A DNA stretch of 64,000 nucleotides, from NCBI GenBank assembly GCA_030280995.1, contig JASXTE010000001.1:25917606-25981605 (forward strand), in the 5' to 3' direction. The stretch comes from Hemileia vastatrix. Its lineage: Eukaryota > Basidiomycota > Pucciniomycetes > Pucciniales > Zaghouaniaceae. The notes under the pieces were generated by a model that saw only the letters and a program-made list of their open reading frames with translations, was not told the origin of the DNA and made no database searches. Below are positions 1-8,372 of this stretch, piece by piece. Every line of letters begins with the position of its first letter. Within the stretch, counting starts at the first letter, position 1. The position numbers were made by a program, and so were the translations under genes.

Positions 1-762
1 CAACCCAATCTAACTCAGGTCTGTTTCTTTTATCTTATCAATTCTATTTTTTTATTTACTTATCTTTTTCTTATTTCTTAAAAGGCTGATGAAAAAACCC
101 AGGATCCTCAATCAACTGAGTTTGAAGCTAGTGACAATGATGAGGAGGAAAATGCTACGTTGAACAAAAAGAGAAGGGCTTCAACTAGTCTAAATTTCCT
201 CTCCCAAAGAAGACGAAAAAGTGATACTTCATCACAAACACCTTTTTCTTCGATGGAACAGTTTTTAGAGAAACGTGATGCTGGTAAGTGATATCATACC
301 TCTTATTACTTTACTCTGCTTTTCTTCTACTTTATGTTAATTTTTATTCTCACTCTAGAACAAGTGGAAATTGCTAAAGAGACACTGAGCTTTGAAAAGA
401 AGAAATACAAGCTCTCTTTAAGGAGGGATGACAGAGTACAAGATTTGGAAGAGAGGAAGTATGAGCTCTCCTTACGGAAGGATGATCGGATCCAAGATTT
501 GGAGGAGAAGAAGTTTGAGCTCTCTTTACAGAAGGATGGTAGGGCCCAAGATTTGGAGGAGAAGAAGTTTGAGTTAACTCTTAGTATTGAAAAATCCAAA
601 AATAAGGAAAAAACACTCGAGCATCAAAACTTAATGGAACAGATGAAGTATAAGCATGATCTCCAAGAAAGTTCTAAAAAGAAAGATTTCTTGATCGAAT
701 GCATTAAAGCAAACAAATCTGTTGAAGAAATAGAACGTTTAATGAAATTTTTTGTTGACTAG
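1..762 (+). CDS. 3' part of Myb/SANT-type coiled-coil transposon accessory protein (partial)
   Basis: The gene enters the window from the left. Exons are read at 85-283 and 359-762 (TAG stop), with a tentative exon at 1-18. The introns are 284-358 (GTAAGT to CTCTAG) and 19-84 (GTCTGT to AAAAG), and phases match: exon 85-283 ends in phase 1 and the joined codon gives Glu. The encoded tail has an acidic stretch (DNDEEEN), two basic clusters (KKRR, RRRK), then a long charged coiled coil in which a unit of about 20 residues, like DDRIQDLEEKKFELSL, occurs three to four times in tandem. Rust and plant proteins with such tails usually carry an N-terminal Myb/SANT-like domain and accompany PIF/Harbinger transposases; that part lies outside the window. 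A decayed relative of the missing middle region is at 36890-37146. The family assignment rests on the tail and on that relative, so it is moderate. Confidence 0.6.
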
Positions 763-904
763 TTTCTTTTATTTCTTTCACACTTCATGTGTTCATATTT
801 ATTTGTACATAAATTTTACAATTATTTTCTGTATTTCTTGAAATATCGTATTTTAATGTTAAATATTCTTTTTTTAAATAAAATTTTCAAGTCTCCTTTG
901 AAAA

Positions 905-1312
905 TTTGACAATCCCCCACCCCTGGATTTTTTTGAAGTAAGGGGTGGGTATCACAAAAATTCTTTCATGTCATGAATCTTGAAAGTTTTATATGAAAAT
1001 TTGGCTTTACTACCCCCTGCATTTTACCGGTATCCTAAAAATTCTTACATGTCAAGAATTTCACAAGTCTTATAAGAAATTTTGGCACAACCCCCCATGG
1101 ATTTTATTGAAGTAAGGGACGGGTATCACAAAAATATTTACAAGTCAAAAAAATTCTATATCTGTTTTAAAAAATTGGCAATACTCTCCCCTGCATTTTA
1201 TTGAAGCAAGGGGTGGGTATCACCAAAATTTTTCTAAGTCATCAATTTCACATGTCAGATTTGAAAATTTGGCAATACCCCCCCCTGCATTTTATTGAAG
1301 TAAGGGGTGGAA
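905..1312. repeat. Tandem hairpin module, about five units spaced about 90 bp
   Basis: Five imperfect units each carry a C-rich block, a spacer close to GCATTTTATTGAAGTA, and a complementary G-rich block, for example CCACCCCT ... AGGGGTGG, followed by TATCACNAAAATT and a variant of CATGTCAAGAATTTCA. Each unit can fold as a stem of four to eight GC pairs. The array lies between the 3' end of the Myb-type gene (+) and the 3' end of the TET-like gene (-). Two units recur at 37365-37505 in the second copy of the element. The unit near 1010-1060 has lost its G-rich arm. Confidence 0.75.
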
Positions 1313-1610
1313 GTCATCTAAATTTAATATAATTACATAAATTATTAAATAAATATCTAATATATATCAATTTCCCTAGTTTAAAGTAATGACAATCCCT
1401 CAAGCCAAAATGCAGACCAAGTCAAGAAACATAAGTTTGGGACTTTCTACAGGTATAGGAAAGAGGAACCCCATGAAACAAATAAATGTTATCATGATTA
1501 CCTGTTATACAACACAAGGTCGATGGCTCATCACATTATTTGAGAAAATTGATATATAAAAAATATTTATTAAAAATTTATGAAAAAATATAAAATTTTC
1601 AATGACAACT
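1313..1610. other. Intergenic segment shared with the second element copy
   Basis: No gene is seen. The stretch around 1380-1550 (containing TTTGGGACTTTC, ACAGGT, GAACCCCATGAAA and CACAAGGTC) is collinear with 37565-37720, with scattered substitutions, and lies next to the hairpin module in both places. This ties the two loci together as copies of one mobile element. Confidence 0.7.
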
Positions 1611-2859
1611 CTAATCCCCATACTTTTTGGATCTAGATAAAGTTTTTTTAAATCGAATAACTTTACCTTCTTTCTTTACCTTATTGATTCTTTGTATCAA
1701 CTTATTACTGATTTGAAATGAGCAACCGAAATGAGTGAAATCTTGACAGGATTTCAAACCAGGAGGAGCTTTGGTCGTTTGATGATTATCCTTAGAAGAA
1801 TTCCAAATAGTTTCGATGATACCATTTCCCAAACCAAAATCAATGATGCACCGGTGGTCTGGAAAATATAAACCATGTCCTTTTATTTTAGCTGGAGATG
1901 GTATTGGGTGGCCAGTTATCGGATTGATATATGAGAATATTCCAAAAGTAAGAAAATTGGCATCATTCCTATCGATATGAATCCTATTGTGGAATCCAGA
2001 ATGAGTGATGATAACATTAGAAAATAAAAGATATTTGTGGCTGATATCTTCCCATTCGGAGTCACACCAATTCGGTATTCCAACTTTGGTTGCAAGTTCA
2101 TGATTTTTTTCAAATGCCTTATTACAGAGCTTTTTGAGTCGAAGAGCAAGAAAAGAATTAAAGTAGGGTAGAGTGTCCCATAAGCGAAAATCTTCATCTT
2201 TTTGTGCTTTAGTGATATTATTGAGCAATGAATATATACCTATATAATTGAAATAAGTGAAATGATATTAAGAATGGAACAAAAATTATTAGACATACCA
2301 AGAGAATATCCTTTGACAAAACCAGGTCTCCAACCAAAACCAATCATGATACCACCCAACAAATTCTTATTCCTTATAGGTAATCGAACCAAAGCCATTT
2401 GATAAAGAGTTATGATAAGATCTGATAGTTGATTAAAAGCTTCATCTTTTACACCATCGAATGATTGAACTTCCAAAATGAGTTGAGGCTTAAAAGCATT
2501 GCTGATAACTGCAACAACTCGATCATCTCCAAATTCTGTTAGATATTTGATATCTTCTGGTAATTTTTTCAAATATTGATTTTTTTTATCTACTTTAGTT
2601 TTATAAAAAAAATGTTTGGGATATGACGAAAATAACTTTCGCAGAGAGACTTTTTTTTTAAATATCTTTTCTTCTGATGAGACTGATTATCTTTAATTTT
2701 TTTTGATGATTTAGAAGATGATTGTATGGAAGTTGATTTCAAAGAAGATGATAGAGTTGATTTCAAAGAAGATGATAGAGATGATAAAGATGAAGATGAT
2801 AAAGAAGATAAAGATGAAAATAAGAGAGAAGTAAGGGGTGAATCAGAAGAAGAAGACAT
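1611..2859 (-). CDS. TET/JBP-like 2-oxoglutarate-Fe(II) oxygenase
   Basis: Proposed model: complement of 2637-2859, 2299-2592 and 1611-2239, giving 381 codons plus stop. The second intron (2240-2298, 59 nt, GTATGT to TATAG) is well supported because it joins the frames in phase 1. The first (2593-2636, 44 nt, GTTATT to AAAG) also restores the frame but has a weak donor; a frameshift is the alternative. Order in the protein: Ser-rich low-complexity N-terminus, basic patch (KKIK, QKKRYLKKK), a GGIMIGFGWR segment, then the oxygenase core with the iron-binding HxD in NRIHIDRND, a GLYFPDH segment, the distal His in DNHQTT, and an FTHFGCSFQIS segment. These match the layout of Tet-like oxygenases of rust fungi, which by homology to TET/JBP enzymes oxidise 5-methylcytosine or thymine in DNA. 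The core is open with its metal ligands in place, unlike most coding sequence here. Expected location is nuclear. Activity is inferred, not shown. Confidence 0.8.
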
Positions 2860-3478
2860 TTTTTTGATCTGAAAAAAAAATTAATTGTCAATAAAATTTT
2901 AACTCAAATTTTTTTTAAAAAAAATTCCTACCTAATAATAAAAAAAGCTGTTTTTTTATTTTAAAAATAAAATTGAAAAAAAAAACCAAAAAATCAGTAA
3001 AAATTTTTCCAAAAAAAAAATTTATAAAAAAAAAACCTGAGGTTTTATTTTAAAAAACACAATCAAAGCAAAATCCTATTAAAAAAAAATTAATAATTAA
3101 ATTCATTCAAAAAAGAAAATTTCAGTAAGAATTAAAACACAAAAAAAAAATTTAAAAAAAAAATTAAAAGTGAACCTGAAGATTGGTTATTAAAAACCTT
3201 CTCACAAGATCATGAAAAAAAAAATAATCAGTAAAATCAAAATAAAAAATAAAAAAATTATTTAATTAAAATCAAAATCACAAAAATTAATTATAGAAAA
3301 AATAAAAATAAAATTATAAACCTTTTTTGTTTTGTAAATAAGAGGGACAGTCCTTATCAGAAAGAATTTTTTTTTTTTTCTATATTACTGCAAAAAAAAT
3401 AAAAAAAATAATCAAAATTACAAACAAAAATTTGTTAGTATCTTTATTTGAAAGTTGGTAACCCATCTTTATCTCCCA
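2860..3478. other. A-rich region without gene, 5' of the TET-like gene
   Basis: This stretch is dominated by A runs on the + strand (T runs on the coding strand of the TET-like gene), with no ORF of note and no recognised motif. It would hold the promoter and 5' UTR of the oxygenase gene. Confidence 0.5.
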
Positions 3479-4200
3479 TTAAAGTCCCCTTTTCCCCCTC
3501 AAATGCTCTCCTTGCCTGCCTCAAAATCCCCCTGAAATACCCCCCTTTCCCCCCTCTTTAGGTCCCTCATCACCCTCCTTCCCCCCTCATTAGCTGCCTC
3601 AAACCCCCCCCATTCCCCCCTCTTTAGCTGCCTCAAACCCCCCCCCCCATTCCCCTCACCTTAGGCGCCTCAAACCCCCCCCATTCCCCTCACCTTAGGC
3701 GCCTCAAACCCCCCCCCCATTCCCCTCTCCTTAGGCACCTCAAACCCCCCCCCTTCCAATCACCTTACCCCCTCCCAAACCCTTTCCCCAACACCCACCC
3801 CCCCCCACCTCCATGTTAACGAACGATCTATAACGATCATTCGTTAATAAACAGGGGGGGGGGGGGGGGGTAGAGGAGGATATAATGATTGGGTAGGGGG
3901 GAAGGGGGGGTGTTTGAGGCGCCTAAAGAGAGGGAAAGGGGGGGTTTGATGTGGGTAAAGAGAGGTGAAGGGGGGGTTTGAGGCGCCAAAAGAGAGGTGA
4001 AGGGGGGGGGGTTTGAGGGACATAAAGAGAGGGGAAGGGGGGTGTATTGAAGCACCTAAAAAGAGGGGAAAGGGGGTGATGAGGGACCTAAAGAGGGGGG
4101 AAAGGGGGATTTGAGGCAGCTAAAAAGGGGGTAAAAAGGGGGTCAGAGACAGGTAAAGAGAGGGAAAAAGGGGGGCCTTGAGGATCATAAAGAGAGGTGA
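3479..4200. repeat. Inverted C-rich/G-rich minisatellite with central palindrome
   Basis: From 3479 to about 3812 the + strand is a C-rich minisatellite with units of about 30-35 bp close to CCTTAGGCGCCTCAAA followed by a C run and ATTCCCCTCA. From about 3853 to 4200 the + strand carries the reverse complement of the same unit (G runs, TTTGAGGCGCCTAAAGAGAGG). The switch occurs at a near-perfect hairpin, TTAACGAACGATC at 3816-3828 and GATCATTCGTTAA at 3835-3847, with a 6-nt loop and one mismatch. Flanks are a C run and a run of about 18 G. It is not coding; proline-rich frames through it are by-products. Confidence 0.9.
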
Positions 4201-4318
4201 AGGAGAGAAAAAAAACAAAAAAATAAAAAGATAAAAAAGAGAAAAAAGCAAAACAAAAATTAGTTTACCCTAGAGCAAAAATAGTAGAAGCACTTACAAA
4301 AAAAACAAAAAAACCAAA

Positions 4319-4349
<31 letters not shown>

Positions 4350-4699
4350 ATCATGATTAGCAAATAAAAAACCATGAAAAAAGAAAAAAAATGACCTACC
4401 TGGTGAGTTGAGTTGAGAAAATAAATGCAACCAAAATATTTGAGGGATGTTTGAGGAGAGGATGAAAAGGATATGAGTGATGAATGAAAAAAAAAAAATC
4501 ACTGACAAAATATGCGATATAAGAAAATATGCGATTTCATGTTGAGGAAGTGAAAGAAAACCAATGAGCCATCCAAAAAAAAGATATTCACCGTAAATTC
4601 AAAAAAAAAATGAATATGCAACAAACCAAAATACAAAACCAAGTGATTAAAGTACACAAAGAGGACATTTGGAAAGTATGAAAACATAAAAATTAAAAA
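4201..4699. other. A-rich spacer conserved in the second element copy
   Basis: No gene is seen. The part 4390-4615 (GACCTACCTGGTGAGTTGAG onward, with TTTGAGGGATG, GCGATTTCATGTTGAGGA and TGAATATGCAA) is collinear with 39320-39530 in the second copy. It lies just downstream of the transposase fragment. Confidence 0.6.
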
Positions 4700-5235
4700 T
4701 TAAAAGGGTGAAGAGAAATGTTGGAGAGTAATTGGCATTATAATGGGGCGTATGCCGGTTGATTGAATGATTTGTGAATCAAGGGAGGGGAGTGCCAGTG
4801 GTGGTTCAGGATCCTCTTCTTCATAAAGATCATTCCACTCATCCTTTAAATCAGCTAGAATATTGTGGAGTATTACGCAAGTCAAGATCCAATGATTTGC
4901 AGTTTTGATCTCCAATTTTTTTTGAAATTGGATTCTGAGCTCCCGAAGACTAGAAAATTGTCCCTTTAAAATACCTATAGCATGTTCAATTCGTACTCTT
5001 GATTGTGCAAGGTGATAATTAAATTTAGTTTTGGGGTCATTTTCTGAATTTGCACCACGGAAAGCAGGTATAATGTACTTTCCACTTGCATATGCTGAGT
5101 CTGCAAGGAGGTACTGAGATTCGTCAAAGTATGAGTCAGGGGATTGAGAAATCCTCATTCTTTGGAAGACGGAAGAGTCATGACATGAGCCAGGGCAGCC
5201 ACTATGAAAAGCAATAAATTTTTATGCAGGATTTG
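4700..5235 (-). pseudogene. PIF/Harbinger-type DDE transposase, C-terminal fragment
   Basis: An open frame of 152 codons runs from 5158 to a TAA at 4700, and the same frame continues upstream to about 5217 with GCPGSCHDSSVFQRM. This is the block around the second catalytic Asp of the HARBI1/DDE_Tnp_4 family. Next come LLADSAYASGKYIIPAFRG and SRVRIEHAIGILKGQF with the catalytic Glu, then HWILTCVILHNIL, also typical of the family. The block with the first catalytic Asp (VDGTH-like) and the N-terminal helix-turn-helix are not found in the next kilobase. A CATAG acceptor at about 5200 would allow an upstream exon, but none is recognised. I read it as 5'-truncated and inactive alone. It cuts and pastes DNA in intact relatives, usually together with a Myb-like partner such as the one at the window start. 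Confidence 0.85.
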
Positions 5236-5267
5236 AGTCATCATTTGGAAAAGGTAATCTTGAAAAT

Positions 5268-6256
5268 AGGGGGTAATTTGTAAATAATTCAAGTCATTTT
5301 AGTAAATATTTGTAATTTAATGAAATATTTGAAAAGTGACTATAATATATTATCTCCATCTGCACTACATACTCTATTCAGATAGCCTGAGTTAAATCAA
5401 ACTAATCTTTGATGGTTTCTTTTCTCAAAACTTTTCTTAAAAAGATGTATCATAATGTTATGGTCTCTCAGACGCTTATTTGAAAACCTTGATATAAATA
5501 TGTTATTGAATAATTATCAGAATACTCATACACTTTTGAATATTTTATATCTGACAGGCAGTTAAGAACTCTTATATTTTTATTTCATTTCATGTTGGCT
5601 TTTATTCTCTTAGTTGCTTAGCATAAATTTCTTTCCCTATGTACAGCCTTTCACTAGCTACCAAAATAGTCACAGACCACTTTTTTTCATTGTCAATCAA
5701 TACAGTCACCAGCAAGTTTTTGTATTTTTTTTTTCCACCGATTAACATAGTCACATACCAGCTTAAACACAAAGAAATAGATTTCGCATTTCCAAGAAAA
5801 ATAAAGTAAATATTCAACCAAAAGATTTATCAGATACACCAGGTGATGCCAACCATCTTTAGGCCCGTCACATCTGAAGATTCCTAATGGATAATTCATG
5901 CATCAGTTTCAAATATTTTTATTAACGATCTACTATAGGAAGTCGAGTGAATAATCATGACATGAAGTCAAACCGATTACTCATAATTTCAGGCATTTTT
6001 ACTTACCTCAAGAAATATCTTACAACCTTTAGATTCAAAGATTCCGTTTATTAATACTTGTTGCAGATAGCCACTATGATAAATTAAAAATTTCATTAAT
6101 CCTATTATTCAGTAGATGAGTGAAGTTTTTAAATTTGATAAATCAAACTTACTTGACGCGAAATCAAGGCCGCTGACTTGAATGATTGTCGAGAAAACTT
6201 TGAAGGATATGCAATTCATTTTCGGCGCCCCGCGAGTTGATTGGCATTCACCCCCT
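5268..6256. mobile_element. Possible AGGGGGT-ended element or element boundary (tentative)
   Basis: AGGGGGTAATTTG at 5268 and the inverted end GGCATTCACCCCCT at 6256 resemble the ends of the elements at 10347, 21960 and 26088, but match each other only over about seven bases. The flanking triplets differ (AAT, ATG). The right end may instead be the terminus of the whole 1-6256 block. Inside is AT-rich DNA without a recognisable gene. Confidence 0.25.
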
Positions 6257-6372
6257 ATGAGTTCTAGAAGTGAAAACAAAATTAATTAATACAAATTGCC
6301 ATTTTTTTTCTCGGGATGTTTTTTTCTTTTATTCTCGCTCTTAGATAAGAAAAAGGAATAAGTATTATTTTA

Positions 6373-6698
6373 CTAACGCTTATTGCTGCAGCCATGGTAT
6401 ACTTTGTTATCTTGTTTTGGAACGTCATCACCTTCACAGGCCAAAGAAGTATCAGCGTTTACGACGCACGGCAACCTAATGGTATATTTTCCTGAACCAC
6501 GGGTGCACTGAACAACATCTGTGGGTATAATGTTGATTAAAAATCGAAACTGGAGATGTCGAATGAATAAATTGCGTACCTACCTGTTGCGTTAGTTGGC
6601 ATGCACTGCGGATAATGTTGACAATATGCCAAGGAGACGAATAGAAAAAAGGCATATAAAATAGCACAGTATTTTGTGTTAAACGTAGAGAACATCAT
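6373..6698 (-). CDS. Small secreted cysteine-containing protein, two exons
   Basis: Exon 1 is 6584-6698 and exon 2 is 6373-6518; the intron 6519-6583 (65 nt, GTAGGT to CCACAG) joins them in phase 1. The product is 86 residues. It starts MMFSTFNTKYC, continues into a hydrophobic stretch (AILYAFFLFVSLAYC) typical of a signal peptide, and has a mature part of about 60 residues with five cysteines (QC, QC, PC, AC, GC) plus one at the likely cleavage site, and a possible N-glycosylation site (NAT). No transmembrane helix follows. Both exons are free of stops and splice sites are good, so this looks like a real gene and not a repeat. I recognise no family. Short secreted cysteine-bearing proteins of fungi include cell-wall and host-interacting proteins; which applies here cannot be told. 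The start at 6698 is the first of two adjacent ATGs and gives the best signal peptide. Confidence 0.7.
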
Positions 6699-6732
6699 AT
6701 ATGTGGATGATTTTTTGTAAGGAATCAAAAGC

Positions 6733-6780
6733 TGAGATGGGGGAAGAAGTCCAGGGTGAGATGGGGGAAGAAGTCCAGGG
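6733..6780. repeat. Perfect 24-bp direct repeat, two copies, upstream of the secreted-protein gene
   Basis: Two adjacent identical 24-bp units (core GATGGGGGAAGAAGTCC) lie 35-82 bp upstream of the proposed start codon at 6698, in the 5' UTR or core promoter region of the gene on the minus strand. A role is not known. Confidence 0.8.
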
Positions 6781-8372
6781 TGAAACAGCAAGCTTTTAAT
6801 ATCTTTTGATTCCCTGAATGATTTCGGTGTCGAAAATAATTCTTCATTGATCAATGAGACAATCACATGGTTCCAATTGTCTTAAAAGTGTTGCTGGAAT
6901 GTCTTGATCTCACCATGTGTATTTGGCAGCCATATGGTATTGTGTCTCATGCTTTCAGAGGCGAGTGTTCTGGATAATAATATATTTATATGCCAACGCA
7001 TGAATATTTAATAACAATCATTGCCTCTAAATCACCGTGCCCCTTCTCTTTGGTTGTGTCATCCCCTGTCCCACATTCACTCTAAAAATCTCAACAGCCC
7101 TATTAACGGTGTTGAGATCATCTCCTAACTTCTCTGCGATCTTTCATCTACCTTACCACTCAATCGATTTTCAGCGTGATTCATAATTGACATATGGTAT
7201 AAAATCTCTCCCTGCCTCCTCCCATGCAAAAATTTATCTCTTATGGTACTATAAGATTTCTTAAAATTCATCATACACCACACGTTAATCTCCTGTTGCC
7301 GCACGTTTCTGACATCACCTCAGCCTTTCCTCATACATCTGTTTAAAATGTGATACTAATTCTTCATTCCTTTTTCAGTTTGAAAAATTCTCCTCTAAAT
7401 TAACTTATTTCAGTTCCGTCCATGCTTTTTCTTGGCAAAATAAAACCAAATTCGCCAATTTTTACCAACGATTATGCACCCTCTTAAGCTGAAAGAGATT
7501 GTGATAAAAATAAACATAAACATAATTGTAATAATGCCTATCATTATACGATACGTACTGCCACAATTCACAAGCTAAACATGATGAGAGGGAAGAAACA
7601 GTAAAAATGGACTGCTCATGAAGCATGGCGGGGGCCAAATCTGGGTAATACTGTTATTTAGATAATGATACTAATAAATTTTACCATTATCTTAGGAGTT
7701 CAAAAAAATAATTGTATTGGTTATGAATTACCTGCGACCTTTCTGCGCAACAGCCTGAGTTGCTAAGAGATCACATTGTGGCATGGTGTGATGCAGTAGC
7801 GTGATTCCCGACATATTTTCATAATGGCTCCATCCAGATAAACAGAATTTAGAAATGTGATAAAAATTCCAGCCAACAATAGATAGCAGTGACATATATA
7901 GCAGGTGCAGATCTTGACAAAACTAAAATCATTTCATTAAATCATTGGATGGCAGTCTCATCCTTTAGGTAGTTAAGGAAAAAGTCTTGGGAATATTAGA
8001 CAAAGCGACACAACTATTTGAAAAAGGCTTTAAGTTTTTTCGTCTCCCATCCGCCGCTAAAAACATGAGTTTAGGTTGCTTTTGATGGAGAATGAGAGGG
8101 AAGACCGCAAGCTTTTTACAAACAGCTGTAATAGTTTTAAAGAAAGGAAAGAAAGAAAACTGAGGGCATCTGTCTCCGTGTCAGTAAAAAATAAGTATAT
8201 AATTGCATGTTACTTGGTCATTTCATAATGAATTTCAACATTCAACCGCCCTATGCAGTACTTTCACTATTGACCACAATTACTTAATATTCAACCCTGG
8301 GACTTTTTATTTATTTATTATTTTTTACTATCTCACCCAGATAGGGGCATGAAAGCATGATAAACTAATAGG
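6781..8372. other. Region without recognisable gene
   Basis: Base composition is less extreme than in the repeats and CpG is less depleted, as expected for host intergenic DNA. No ORF, RNA gene or known element is recognised. It would include upstream sequences of the gene at 6373-6698. Confidence 0.5.

Noticed and set aside
905..1312. CRISPR-like regular repeats
   Set aside because: Units are imperfect, spacers are related to one another, and the genome is eukaryotic; it is a tandem hairpin module.
3837..4055. Proline-rich frame on the minus strand
   Set aside because: Product of the C/G minisatellite; no start context or conservation.
5602..5899. Two overlapping minus-strand frames
   Set aside because: No domain, no splice model, no conservation in the second element copy.
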